Notes: generated from the sequence alone by a model not told the origin. A DNA stretch of 64,000 nt from Closterium sp. NIES-65 (GCA_948144175.1 CANXME010000542.1:1054001-1118000); one strand, 5' to 3'; positions 21,841 through 33,534 are shown, counted from the stretch's first letter. Program-made: numbers and translations.

Positions 21841-23121
21841 ATGGAGGCTGAAGGTTCTGCTCCAGCTGGTCCCAGTGGCAGTGGTGGCGTGAGAGGCGCT
21901 GGGGAAGCGGGAAGAGGCGTTGCAGGCGGATCTGCACCAATGGCTTCCGTTTCAACATCAGCTAAAGATGATGTGAAGGCATTCAACCTGGAGAAGTTCT
22001 CTGGGGAGGATTGGGCATCATGGAGCTTCAGGATGGAGCTCCTCTTCAACCATTATGGGCTGCTTGAAGTGATGGATGGAGAATTGAAGAGGCCTGCGAG
22101 CGAAGGAGCGACCAAAGAATGGGATCGCCGGTCCAAGGATGGATTCTTCCTTCTCTCCCAATGCCTCTCATCCAACCAGCTGCACCACATCAAGCATCTC
22201 ATCAAGGAAGCTGAGTGTGGTCCTAAGGCATGGAGGATATTGAAGGATGTCCATGCCCCCAGCAGCGAAGCTATGGTGGTGGGGCTCGAGCGACAACTTC
22301 ATGCGGTGAAGATCAACGAGGGTGATGCCGTACAAGGAGCGTTCGATCAACTCAGGGACCTCTATGTGAAGCTCTCTGCTGCTGGTGTGGACTACCCTGA
22401 GAAAATCAAGTGCTACAAGGCTCTCTCCCTGCTGCCGGAGTCGTGGGGGCCCTTGGTGGTCAACCTTAATGGCATGAAGGACTCGTGGTCCCTTGAGTGG
22501 ATTCGGGCGCAAGTTCTTCAAGAGGAGTTTCGGAGGAAGGAGCTGACCGCCGCTGCCGGTGAAGGTGGAGGTTCAGCCTACGGCATGAAGGGCTTCAAGG
22601 GGCGTGGAAGAAAGAAAGGCAAGGCCAAGGAAGGCTCTGGAGGGGAGCAGCATTCGGGAGGGAAGCGTGGCAACAAGGGAGGCAAGCGGTGTGGCGGCAA
22701 GTGTTGGTATTGCCATGTGGAAGGGCACCCATGGTTCAAGTGCCGCAAGCTACCTGACGGTTGGAGGCCTGGTCAGCCATCAATTGAGGGCTCCAAGGGT
22801 GTTCATGGAGCTATGGGAGAAGGCATGGGCAGTGAGGAGGGCGATGGAGGTGCTGGCGGATACGGCGGCATGTTCTACCATGTAGGGGAGGCGTGCCCCG
22901 AGGACATGGTTGTGCCGGCCAGCAAGATTGCTCTTCACCGCTCCTCCCATTGGGTCATCGACACGGGAGCCTTCATGACCATGACCAACCGAGAGGATCT
23001 ACTGGATGAAGTTAGGCCATCAAAGGCAGCCACCGTCGTTTCAGCCACCAGCCAAGTTGTACCCGTGCGTGGCGAGGGGAGAGCCATGTTCATGGTGCGG
23101 ATGGGAGGCTTGTGGGGCTGA
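21841..23121 (+). mobile_element. E4 gag and protease-like region
   Basis: The reading starts MEAEGSAPAGPSGSGG. A gag domain follows: FNLEKFSGEDWASWSFRMEL (about residues 48-67), later LHAVKINEGDAVQGAFDQL and LSLLPESWGPLV. A basic Gly/Lys-rich stretch leads to a canonical zinc knuckle CWYCHVEGHPWFKC (Cys-x2-Cys-x4-His-x4-Cys), then a protease-like block SSHWVIDTGAFMTMTN with the Asp-Thr-Gly triad. Starting at 21,841 is favoured over upstream codons because it follows the primer site closely and opens the conserved region. Confidence 0.85.
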
Positions 23122-23576
23122 AGCGTGTTCTCCTTGTTCCTGGATTGTGTGCCAACCTCCTCTCTACCAAGGCCCTAAGTGAGGCAAGGATGAAGATGGA
23201 GATGTTGGGCACAAAGGTTTTCAAGGCAACTCTGGTTGGGCGCGTGTTGTGGGACCTCCGAGGCGGCAAGGACATGCACCGGTCCATGTGGGAGATACCG
23301 GTGCTGCCATGGAAGGAGGTGGTTGCGCGCTTGGCTGCTGGAGGTGTGAGAGGAGGGCATGTTAACCACGTGGACAATGGAGGAGGTGGTGATGATAGTG
23401 ATGGTGGGCTCCTTGGGCATGGAGGGGCTGAGTTACCAGGTGTAACTCCGAGCACGGGTGAGACGGATTGGCTCACCGCACACCGTCGCTTTGGCCAAGT
23501 GGCGCTACCTCAGTTGTAGCAGCTGTTCAAGGAGGAAAGAGTCAAGGGGCTGAGGATAAAGGGGGAGCCCAAGGAG

Positions 23577-25631
23577 GTGGGATCTTGTGAGACTTGCTTG
23601 ACCAGCAAGTTTTCACGGTTTCCCTTCCATTCGGTGGAGGGGAAGTCGAGCGACCCGGTGGAGCTCGTGCATGTGGATCTCGTGGGACCCATGAAGGTGG
23701 AGGGAGTGTTGCAGCAAGAGGCGGCCCCTGTAGCTGAGAGAGGTGATGCCGGGGAGGAGGTGCAGCAGCCAACAGCATCCCCTTCACTTCCATCAAGGCG
23801 GACAACCCAAGGGAAGCGTGGTGCTGTCCGCGGTGGAGCTAAGGAGGGTGCAGCCAAGGAGAGGCCCAAGAGAGCTGCTCACCCAAGGGATTTCCTCAAG
23901 TATGAAGGGCTTGGGGGTCCTAAGGCATTGCTGGTCCAGGGGGAGGAAGATGATGAGGAGAAGGGAGCCGAGGGAGAGATGGAGCAGATTTGTTGCTTCG
24001 GTGTCAACTTACCTCATGAACCGGCTTCAATGGAGGAAGCACTTGCTGGAGATGATCAAGAGGCTTGGTTGGCTTCAAGGGAGGATGAGTTTCAGAGCCT
24101 CATGGAGAATCGAACATGGACCCTCACTGATCGGCCCCCTGGAAGAAAGGCATTGGATTGCACGTGGATATTACGTGTGAAGACCGATGCGGAGGGGAAG
24201 TTGGAGAGGCGAAAAACAAGACTTGTGATCAAGGGTTTCCAGCAGAGGGAGGGGGTTGACTTTAAGGAGGTTTTTGCTCCTGTTGCCAAGGCTCCTACGC
24301 TTTGGGTGTTGCTGGCAGCAGCTGCCGTTTGTGGTTGGAAGGTGGAGCAAATGGATGTGAAGACGGCTTTCCTCTATGGCGTGGTAGATGAGGAGATCTA
24401 CATGAAGCAGCCAGAGGGGTATGACGATGGGAGCGGACGTGTTTACAGGCTCAACAAGGCCCTCTATGGCCTCAAACAAGCTCCAAGGTGCTGGTATGCA
24501 AGTCTGGTGGAGGCTTTGGAGGCTCTTGGCTTCAAAGTCAGCGGGTGCGACGAGAGTCTCTTCATGACCGAGGGGAAGGAGGAGAAGGTGTTTCTTCTTG
24601 TCTACGTCAATGACATTCTCCTCTTCTCTCCATCCCTAGAGAGGATCAAGGAGGTGCAAGGGAAGCTGAAGGGGACCTTTAAATGCAAGGCCCTTGGACC
24701 AGTGGGGTATTACCTTGGTCTTCATGTGGAGCGGGAGGCGGTGAAGGGATGGTTGAGGCTTCACCAACACAAGTACCTTGCAGCCATGGGGGAGAGGTAT
24801 GGGCTGGAGGAAGGGAGGAGTGTGAAGACTCCTCTACCCTCAGGATTTCAGCTACTCCTTGATGAAGAGGAGGGTGAGGTGTTGGAGCCCGAGTTGCAGC
24901 GTCGGTTCCAGTCAATGGTGGGGAGCTTGATGTATGCTTCGGTCAACACTCGCCCCGATATTTCATTTGCGGTTTCGCAGCTAGCTCGTGTGGTGTCTAG
25001 GCCCCTTCAAGAGCACCTTGATGCAGCAGAGAGGCTGGTGAGGTACTGCATGGCAACCTCAAGGGTGGGGCTGCAATATTCAGTGCATGGGCAGCTGAAG
25101 CAAAAGGGAGTGGAGGAGGTGAGCACGAAGACCGGTGCACCTGCAAGGCGTGGACACTTGTACCTATCGTGCTTCACCGATGCTACCTGGGCAAGTGACA
25201 TTAGTGATGCAACATTCCATGGTGGCTATGTATGCTGTGTTGGAGGTAGTCCAGTGAGCTGGAAGTCTAAGAAGCAAGGGGAGATAGCTCACTCATCAAT
25301 AGAGAGCGAGTACATGGCATTGTTTCATGGGGTGAAGGAGGTGGTTTGGATGAGGAGGTTGCTTGAGGAGTTGGGGCAGGAGCAAGAGGGTACTACACCT
25401 GTGTTTTGTGACAGCCAAGGAGCAATTGCAATGGCTCGCAATGCTGTACTCCATGGGCTGAACAAGCACATGCATATCAAATGGCATTGGGTGAGGAAGG
25501 AGGTGAAGAAGAGCACGGTCTCCTTGCACTACATCAACACTACCAAGCAACCTGCAGATTTCTTGACCAAGCGGCTTGCAGAGCATCAGCATTGGACCTG
25601 TGCCACCTTGTGTGGCACGTCCTTCAACTAA
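23577..25631 (+). mobile_element. E4 pol region: integrase remnant, RT and RNase H
   Basis: A 684-codon open frame. Near its start CETCLTSKFSRFPF and VELVHVDLVGPM mark the end of the integrase zinc region and the first Asp block. A linker leads to RT: TWILRVKTDAEGKLERRKTR, VEQMDVKTAFLYG, LYGLKQAPRCWY and FLLVYVNDILLF. RNase H reads CFTDATWASD, SWKSKKQGEIAHSSIESEYM and KQPADFLTKRL. Together with the gag frame this is the coding content of E4, which is broken overall. Confidence 0.85.
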
Positions 25632-25667
25632 GGGAGGCAGCTTCAGGGAGCAGCTAAGGGATGAATG

Positions 25668-25688
25668 AGAGCACGACGAGGGGGAGTT
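25668..25688 (+). other. Polypurine tract of E4
   Basis: gagcacgacgagggggagtt precedes the 3' LTR start; the G-rich purine part is the likely plus-strand primer site. Confidence 0.6.
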
Positions 25689-26706
25689 TGTTGTGCCAAC
25701 ACATTACAGTGGCACGGTCATCGCACTCCCATTCGGCCTACAAGCTTGCTCAGCTTCTGGAATTTTGTGCAGAGGTTTTTCAACATGTGTTCTTCAAATC
25801 CTCAAAGTTTCAGAGTTTTTGAAGCAGTTACTAAAGCATGACAACATTTTATGTTTCAAGACTTATGGCATCCCGGAAGTGTGTGTTACTCCTTTTTGGT
25901 AACACCCGAGTTCACAATATCGGCTGCTGACTCATCTAAGGAGCTTTGATTGGTCTGAAATTCGGTCTGGCCGTTATTTGCCCCGCTGTGCAGGTGGTCA
26001 CTAAGTTTCAGAACGATCCAACATCTGAGAATTGCGTGACAGCTGCCGAAATTCACTATTCCGTAGTCATGGTGCACTGTTGGCAGCATTTCCCTTGCCA
26101 CCCTTTCATTGTTGTCATGCCAATGGTGCAGGGACAGAGAATGAGACAAGAAGTACAGGTGGTCAATTGGGACTCTACAGCTCTCCTTTTGAGAAGTGTG
26201 GTCTTCCTGGAACCAGCTTGCAAGAGGGTGCAAGTGGGAAGACAAGCTGACTCATGGTTGGCTTAACTCACAATTGGTTGCCTTGAGTACAGCTCTGAAC
26301 ATCCATGTGTGGTTGGCTTTGCTGACCTAGCTAGGACGTTTCCCATCCTTCTCTAGCCTTTCTCCCCTATGACTCAACTTTCTCTGAGTTCCCAGGATGA
26401 CCTAACCCCTTATGAGTCCCCTAGGCAATGTTGTACTCACCTCTTCCTTGCATCAATGAGAATACACATTTTTCAGCCGAGCTTACGTTTTCGTTCACAG
26501 CGTAGCGCATACACCTTTGGTGAAAGCAAGAAATATACCGTTGGAAAGCAAACACTTAAGGCTAACTGCTGTCCAAGTTTCAGCCTCATGTGTTATCGGA
26601 AATGATCGTGACGGCGTTTTGAACAGAGGCGGTTTCAAGACGTCAGATTCTGCTTAGGCGGTTTCATGGGCATCCGCGACCTCTAAGTGGACTCTTGACT
26701 ATAACA
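25689..26706 (+). repeat. 3' LTR of E4
   Basis: 1,018-bp LTR matching the 5' copy, followed at 26,707-26,711 by target duplication cttcc and then by E3 sequence. Confidence 0.95.
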
Positions 26707-26711
26707 CTTCC

Positions 26712-27019
26712 GACTCCTTGTCTCTGGTCTTCCCAGGTCTCTGCCTCCCCTCCCAACCTCACTTGCCCCTCCCTTTCTTCCCAGTGTCGAGGGGCGGCAG
26801 CGCGCCGCTCCTCACTCCTCGTTTCCCCCGACGAGTGCTCCCCTTCAGACTCTCCACATGGACGTGTGGGGCCCAGCCCGCATCCATGGACAGGGCCGCA
26901 AGCAATACTTTCTGCTGGTTGTTGACGACTACTCGCGTTACACCACGGTCTTCCCCTTGCGCAGCAAGGGGGAAGGCCCCTGATGTTTTTATCCCTTGGA
27001 TCCGCACTGTCCGTTGCAG
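26712..27019 (+). mobile_element. E3 integrase, first part
   Basis: After E4 the E3 pol sequence resumes. The DNA corresponds to the block coding LHMDVWGPAR and FLLVVDDYSRYTTVFPL in better kept copies, the start of the integrase core. It runs into unrelated sequence at about 27,020. Confidence 0.75.
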
Positions 27020-28011
27020 AGATAACTACTACAACGGGAGCTAGACTACGGGCTAGGCACGGGTGCTCGTGTGATCTTTGCGTTCGTTCCTTAGTCGTTT
27101 TGCTTGTGCTTGCACTGTTTGCTGGTTCACGAGGAAAGTTGGCCAGAGTTTCACTAGCAAAAGCTCACAACAATGGTACAATGAAGTTGGCATGGCAAGA
27201 CTACATCAGAGCTAGGATGCAAGTCGGTCGACTACCAATGTAGCATGGTCGACCGCGCTCCAGCACGACTTGGTCGACCGCGCACCAGCAGTACAAAATC
27301 GCGGCTTGCCAACACTGCAAGTCGACGGAGTGCCAACGTCGCGGGTCGACAGCGTGCCAACGTTGCATCCGCAGAACAACAGTGCACCTGCTTCGCAGGT
27401 GATTGGCGCGCCGTGCCTTGTCACCTGCACAGCGCACACACACCAAATCAACCTGGCGCTGAGGACTGCATCTGATCATCCACGTCGACCTCGGGATACC
27501 ACACCGAGGTTGGTCTCGCCAAAACCGCCTGGGCGACTTTTGCACTCCTCCGCAGAACCTCGTCACCCAAGTAACCTGGTCAGCCGAGCAACCACGACAA
27601 CCAGCTGCTCCTTCGCGGGCCCGTCGACCGCCCAAGTGGACGACCACGTCTTGTCGACCTCACTAGGTCGACCACACCCTTGGTCGACCAGCCCCAGGTC
27701 GACAAAACTCCTGGTCGACCAGCTCCACGTCGACCAGCACAGCTGTCAGCCGACTACCCAAGTTGGCTTGTCCAGGTCGGCGTCACCAAGTCGACGCCCT
27801 ACACAGGTTGACCTCCCACGTCGACCTCCCCGAAGTCGGCGCCCTCCCGAAGTCGGCGCCCTTGAAGTGGCCCCCGTGCAGGTCGACCAACCCCATCGAC
27901 CAGCCCGCCCACAGCTGTAGGTGGGCTGCTCTCCTCACACCTGACCACGAAGTCGGCTCCGCCCAAGCGAGGACGGGGCCAAACCTAACTCTCGTTGACA
28001 TCCGTCTCTAG
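27020..28011. other. About 1-kb GTCGAC-rich insert in E3 integrase
   Basis: Alignment by eye with E7, E8 and E11 shows that family S DNA before 27,020 (ggatccgcactgtccgttgc) and after 28,011 (ctccgcgagcg) should be adjacent. The segment between is unrelated to Copia. From about 27,230 to 27,930 the motif gtcgac or tcgacc recurs every 10-40 bp in an irregular array. No reverse transcriptase, transposase or clear terminal repeats were seen. It could be a non-autonomous transposon or captured DNA. Confidence 0.6.
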
Positions 28012-31000
28012 CTCCGCGAGCGTTTCCACACGGACCTTCCTGTCTTGCCTCTGACCTCTTGCAGGACTTTTATCGTGGGGAGGGCATCCGCCAGTCGTTC
28101 ACACTTCCTGCCTCTCCGCAGCAATATGGGGTTGTTGAGCGCCGCATTTGCCTAGTCATGAAGGTTGCTCATACCTCCATGATCCATGCGACTGCTACCC
28201 ATTTTTTGTGGTCGTTTGCGGTCCAGTACGCTGCCCATCAGCTCAACCTCTGGCCCCGTGTCTCCTTGCCGGAGACCTCGCCTACAGTGCGTTGGACGCG
28301 GGAGGTGGGCAATGCGTCGGTGTTCCGGGTCTGGGGCTCTTGTGCCTTTGTATGCGATACTTCCGCAGACAAGCTCTCCTCCCGCGCCATTCCCTGTGTC
28401 TTCCTTAGCTTTCCCCCTGATACGCCTGGCTGGTAGCTTTACCACCCCACCTCACGTCGTGTCCTGCCCTCTCATGACGTCACGTTTGACGAGTTGGTTC
28501 CTTTTTACTGTCTCTTCCCCTACCGGACTGCCCCACTCCCCCCCCCGCCACTCTTCCTCGCACCAGGTCCTCCTCCGGTAGACCCCCTCTTCCCTCAGGG
28601 TCCTGCTCCCTTAGGTGTGTCTCTGGTAGACCCACTCCCCTTGGCTGAGCCTGTCAAGGTAGCTGTCGACTCAGGTGCTGCTGGGGGGGGTGCTGCTAGA
28701 GGTGTTGCGTCTAGGGGTGCTGAGCCTGAGCGTGCGGTGCCTGGGGGTGGTGAGTCTCGGGTTGCTGAGTCTGAAGGTGCGGAGCCTAGGGGTGCTGAGC
28801 CTGAGCGTGCGGAGCCTGGGGGTGTTGCGCCTGGGGTTGCTTTGTCTGAGGGTGTGGAGCCTGGAGGTGCTGAGCCTGAGCGTGTAGAGCCTGGGGGCTC
28901 TGAGTCTGGGGGTGCTGAGCCGAGAGGTACTGTGTCTGTTGGAGGTCCTACGGGTACCTCGTCATGGCGGGAGCCTCAGTCTCCACTATAGCTGTGCGAG
29001 TGGTTTGCTCGGCGCACCCGCCTTCAGAGTGGTGCTGCTAGTGCTAGAGGTGCTGGCGGTCTTGCTGGAGCTGCAGATACCGAAGGTGCTAGAGCTGCTG
29101 TCCTGGAGGTGCTCGTGATGGAGGTACTGGAGCTGCCGGTGCTGGTGGTGCTGCTGGTGCTGAAGGTGCTGGCGGTCCTGCTGGAGCTGGAGGTACCGGT
29201 GGTGCTGGAGCTGCTGGTCCTGGAGGTGCTTGTGCTGGAGGTACTGGAGCTGCCGGAGCTGGTGGTGCTGCTGGTACTCGAGGTGGTGGAGGTGCTGGAG
29301 GTGCTGGAGTTGCTGGTCCCGGAGGTGCTCCTACTGAAGGTACTGGAGCTACTAGAGCTGCTGGTGCTGCTAGAGCCGGTGCTGCTGCATGCGCTAGAGA
29401 TGGAGACCCTGGAGCTGCAGGCGCTGGGGTTGGAGAACCTGGAGCTGGAGCTGATGGCGCTGGAGGTGCTGGAGCTGTTGGTACAAGTGCTGGAGGAACT
29501 GTGCGGCGGCAACCGTACTTCGCTCCACTGCTTCGCCAGATTCTTAGTCTCCCGTCTTCTACTGACCTTACTCCACCTCTACTGTGTCCACCGCTTGACC
29601 AGTCGCGGCCATGGATACTACCACCCTCTCCAGTGCTTGCTCCTTCTCCTTACACTGAGCAGACAGACTCTCTTACAGAGCGTCGTGAGCCTGCGTCTCG
29701 TCCTGCCTCGCCTGTTCGCGCTGGTCGCACTGGTCGTCGTGTTACGCGTCCGCGTCCTCCTCCCGTCACCGGCACTCACCTTATGACACTTCGTCCTTCC
29801 TCTGTTCCACTGCGAGTTCCCCTGCCGTCTCCGCCTAAGTCCTCTCTTGCTGATGTTCCGGACCCTGAGTCTGACTTAATTCGTGCTACCAGTCCTACTG
29901 TCGCACGTCTTCTAGCCACTGTTGTCAATGACCCGTCGTTAGAGTCCACTGCTTTATCTGCCCTTGTTGCTAAGCTTGTTGACTTTGTTGCCGCCTGTCG
30001 TCTTGACTACGCCACTAGTCTTGTTGCTGAGTCTGAGTCTGACTGTCCTCCGTGCGTTGGGGGTGAGTGTGCTCTTGGCACTGACGTCCTTGACGACAGG
30101 TAGGAGAACTTTTAGTGTCTTGCAGTTGCTGTACCTCATCTTGTGTCCATGCTGATTGCACCTGAGGAAGATCCGGATGCACCAGACATCCCGACCCCAC
30201 TCTTACGTTGGCAATTACGGGTCCCTACTCCTCTCTATGGCAGACAGCCATGGTCGTAGAGATAACATAATGGAAGTCCACAAGCACTTACGTCGACGCA
30301 GTTCCTCCTCCTGGGGCAAACAGAGTCGATGGCATGTGCACTTTCAGGGTGAAGCGGCCGTCGGGTTCTCCGCCTGCCTTCAAGGCTCGTTACGTTGCAA
30401 GAGGCTTTAGTCAGCGACACGAAGTTGACTTCTTCCAGACCTTCTCCCCTACCCCAAAGATGACCACTCTTCAGGTGCTGCTGCTCGTCGCCATTCAGCG
30501 TGACTACGAGCTTCACTCTCTTGACTTCAGCACAGCTTTCTTACAGGGCAGCCTGCACAAGGACATCTGGCTGTGCCGCCCACCTGGCTTCACTGGGCCG
30601 TTTCCTGCAGATACCCAGTGGAGCCTTCGACGGCCAGTCTACGGTCTCCGCCAGGTGCCTCACGAGTGGCACGACACAGTGAGGATGACGCTTGCATCTC
30701 TTGGGTTTTCTCCTTGGACTGCTGACCTGTCGATGTTTCTACGCATTGACACTTCGCTACTGCCGTTCTACATCCTTGTGTACGTCAACAACTTGATTTT
30801 TGCCACTACTGACACTGAGGCACTAGCCCTAGTGAAGTCTGAGCTGCAGAAGAGACACACGTCACAAACCTGGGTGAGCTGCGCAACTATCTTTGAGACA
30901 CAACACGGCGCACCATCACATTGACTCAGTTACACATGGTGCACCAAGTCCTTCAGCGCTTCAGCTTCCAGTACTCCTCGCAACAATCCACTCCTCTGCC

Positions 31001-31700
31001 TACTCGCTCTCAGCTCCACCTTTGAACGAGTCCGTAGAGCCGAGTGGCCCGTATCCAGAGCTTGTGGGCTGCCTCATGTACCTGATGACATGCAATCGAC
31101 CTGGCCTTGCCTACCCTCTTAGCATCCTAGCACGCTACGTTGCGCCCGGGAGACACCGACCAGAGCACTGGGAGGCCGCTAAGAGGGTGTTGCGCTACTT
31201 GTGCAGTACGTTGGGCATGGGGCTTGTGCTTGGAGGACGGGGTCCAGTTGTTCTCACTGGCCACGCAGACGAGTCTTGGGTTGACGACTTGACTATTTAG
31301 TGGTCGTCACAGGGTTACACCTTCAGCCTTGGCTCCAATTCGGTTTCTTGGCGGTCTACCCGCATGGACCATGGCTGCACAGGAGTTACGCTGGCTCAAC
31401 TACCTGCTGGCCGACTTGGGAGAGCCGCCTCGTTCTCCTCCAGTTCTATACGTAGACAACAAGGCCATGATTGCCTTGTGTCAGGAGCACAAACTTGAGC
31501 ACAGGACGAAGCACATCGCTCTGCGTTACTTCCTTTCTCGAGAGTTGCAGCAGCGTGATCAACTTCGTCTTGCTTACGTTGCCACTCGGCCCAACTCTGC
31601 TGATATATTCACCAAGGCACTTCAGCCTTGTGATCATCAGCATTTCTATACTGTTTTAGGCCTTGTGCCTACTTGGCCTCACTTGCTCACTTCGTGAATT
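28012..31700 (+). mobile_element. E3 pol: integrase end, linker, RT, RNase H
   Basis: In order: the integrase second half (RQSFTLPASPQQYGVVERRI, VWGSCAFV, about 28,060-28,440), a linker of 15-bp repeats coding Gly-Ala-Glu-Pro-Gly variants (about 28,670-28,930) and a second Gly-Ala repeat (29,030-29,500), then RT (VDFFQTFSPTPKMTTLQVLL, HSLDFSTAFLQGSLH, YGLRQVPHEW) and RNase H (TGHADESWVDD, YVDNKAMIALC, KHIALRYFLSREL, ADIFTKAL). It ends near 31,697. Broken in several places. Confidence 0.85.
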
Positions 31701-31926
31701 TGCTTGTAATGTGATCTATATACATATACATGCATGCTTACACTTGCTAGGTTGTGATCACTATATTGCTTGTTCCCATTTATATAACTCTGCATGTGAA
31801 CTGGCCTTGTGGCCAATTGCTTGTGCTTAGAGTGTGTGGTGACTTCGTGATCCACCCTGAGCTTCCTTTGCTTTTCTTGACTGGTCTTATGACCCCTTGT
31901 TCTCCCCCACTTTGCCTATGGGCGTG
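31701..31926 (+). other. 3' UTR of E3 with the conserved pre-LTR block
   Basis: Contains gtgatccaccctgagctt and, just before the LTR, ccccttgttctcccccactt then tgcctatgggcg. The same two blocks occur at the matching position in E5, E6 (in part), E7, E8 and E11. The G-run directly before the LTR is the probable plus-strand primer, unusually short for a polypurine tract. Confidence 0.7.
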
Positions 31927-32057
31927 TGTCAAACTATTATGTTGTGTGTGTTGTGTTGGCTGTAGTGGGGTAGCCCATATGGGGTACAACCCAATTAGGT
32001 TTTGAACTTTTACCACCTTTCTGTTCAATGCATTCATTATAGCTTAGTCTTCTGACA
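31927..32057 (+). repeat. 3' LTR of E3 (131 bp)
   Basis: Same length and ends as the 5' LTR, with about 14 differences. It is followed by cagtt (cggtt at the other end). Confidence 0.9.
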
Positions 32058-32935
32058 CAGTTACCCCCCCAAACTCTTCACACACCTTTCGCAGCAGCTT
32101 GAGGCCTCTTTCCTTGAGAAAGTTTGCGCGACTGTCGTGCGGGGGATTGGCTTACTACGGCTCCTTCTTCCTTCAGCTGTAGCTCACCGAATCTGAATGG
32201 TACATCGTTGCTGCCATCCTCCTCGGCCTCCCCATTTCTCACCTCAACTCCGCTGAATCTTGCTCCTGCAGACACTCCTTCTCATACCCTTCCCTTCCTT
32301 CCCATGCCCTTCGTTGTCCCAAGAACAATGTGCCTACCAAAGTGACAAACGCCATCAAGCACAAACTGCACCACATCACTTTGGAGCTCATCCTTGTGGC
32401 GCATTTGGAAGATCACCACCTTCTCCCAGGCCGTCGACCTGACATCAGCTGCAGGGACGTCTTGGCCGGCACCACATTGGCTCTTGACATGTTAGTGGCT
32501 GATTAGCACAATGGCTTCACCCACTCCAACACCGCCACTATCATCGGTTCAGCCGCTTCTGCACGTGAAACCGAGAAGGCAACATTGTACGCTTCGTCTC
32601 TGTGCGCTCGTCCCGACGTCAAGTTTCTTCCGCTGGCTCTTGAGACATGTGGGTGCTAAGGGAAATCAGTCCAGGTGTTCCTTAGAGATTGTAGTCGCCG
32701 TGGAGCATCGCCCCTGCGTGACATAGGCTTCTCCGACCTTCTTCCGCAGCTGTTCGAAACCAGCTTCTACAAGCGTATCTCCCTCGTTCATCAGCACGAG
32801 CAAGCCTGCACGATTTGCAGGCGGGCGTACGTTCGGTTAACGGTTGGTTCCAGCATCAGCCCTTTGGACGTTACCCCCCCATCAGCGGCGGACTTTGCGT
32901 GCATGGGTAACGATTTGTGGATCACTAGAAAATAG
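32058..32935 (+). mobile_element. LINE, 3' part with RLE-like C-terminus
   Basis: Reading resumes where E3 ends. It shows SHALRCPKNNVPTKVTNAIK, then HLEDHHLLPGRRPDISCRDV and LALDMLVAD, then SAASAREPRSKATLYASSL and DVKFLPLALETCGC. Arg-Pro-Asp followed by a distant Asp and Lys is the signature of the restriction-like endonuclease region of RLE-type LINEs, and the His-x4-Cys before it resembles their zinc motif. The frame is interrupted (for example a stop after LVAD near 32,493). Together with 15,047-17,818 it forms one LINE split by 14.2 kb of later insertions. Confidence 0.7.
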
Positions 32936-33422
32936 GGACTACTAGTGCTGTTTTGTTTGTGTAACTCCTCTTAGGCATCATTATAGACCTTAAGACCCAT
33001 GTAACATTGTACTTCTTATATTGTCAATAAATGAGTCTAGTGTCATGTAGCCTCCGATTTGTTTTCGGTTGGGCCTATGACTGGCTACCGAACCTGCACA
33101 AATGCCCCTGTAAGTTTGCTCGATACAATGGCAAACATTTGGTTTGTGTTTATTGGGCGCGATGCTTCTCTCCATTCGATGTCACATCAGCAAAACTGTC
33201 GTGATAAAAACTTGGTCACGGAATATGTTTTGGTGACAAAAGTAATTTGGAAAATTTTCGGACCTTCATGTATACACTGAGTGAACAATGTTCTATTACC
33301 GAAAGTGCAATTACACATTTTTTATTGATAAAGGTTGAATGGTTTGCGTCTAATAGTATCAGATAGAATGCTATCCTTATTTTGTTGGACGAATATAACG
33401 TATTTGTTAAGAAGATAGACTA
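32936..33422. other. AT-rich LINE 3' UTR or spacer
   Basis: The AT content rises sharply here. An aataaa signal lies at about 33,026. No open frame or RNA is supported. The LINE 3' end is not marked by a poly-A run that I can see. Confidence 0.4.
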
Positions 33423-33534
33423 TGTTGGGTATTAGGTCAACAAGGGTGGTACAAGAGAGTGTCGAGAAACTAGGTGTACCCCCTAAGGCTAGGCCCACTA
33501 CAGCCCAGATGAATAATAAACATATGATTTGACA
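33423..33534 (-). repeat. 3' LTR of E5 (about 112 bp)
   Basis: On the minus strand it starts TGTCAAATCATATG, directly after the conserved gctttcccccacttcgccta-type pre-LTR block. The outer border at about 33,423 is inferred from a terminal ...CAACA; no partner LTR exists to confirm it. Confidence 0.65.

Larger units (their letters stand above)
20782..26706 (+). mobile_element. E4: Copia element with 1-kb LTRs, nested in E3
   Basis: Two direct LTRs of about 1,020 bp (20,782-21,801 and 25,689-26,706) start TGTTGTGCCAACACATTACA and end GACTATAACA. The 5-bp sequence cttcc lies exactly on both sides, a target duplication. Primer site, gag with a canonical zinc knuckle, protease-like block, an integrase remnant, RT and RNase H follow in Copia order. 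LTRs are a few percent different by eye, so it is younger than E3. It belongs to a different family from S: LTR, zinc knuckle and proteins all differ, and coding DNA is less GC-extreme. It is broken, with few breaks in the rest. Confidence 0.95.
17819..32057 (+). mobile_element. E3: family S Copia inserted in the LINE
   Basis: Two 131-bp LTRs (17,819-17,949 and 31,927-32,057) run in the same direction. They are flanked by cggtt on the left and cagtt on the right, a near-perfect 5-bp target duplication, and the LINE reading resumes after the right one. Inside, in order, are primer site, GC-rich leader, gag, protease, integrase, a Gly/Glu/Pro-repeat linker, RT, RNase H and a 3' UTR. E4 (20,782-26,706) is nested in the protease-integrase part, and a 1-kb foreign stretch (about 27,020-28,011) lies in integrase. 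The LTRs differ at about 14 of 131 sites, so this is the oldest of the paired-LTR family S copies here. It is broken in many places. Confidence 0.9.

Noticed and set aside
29024-29512. Minus-strand Ser/Thr-rich frame resembling a mucin
   Set aside because: Antisense of the Gly-Ala-rich E3 linker; same situation in E5 and E11 linkers.
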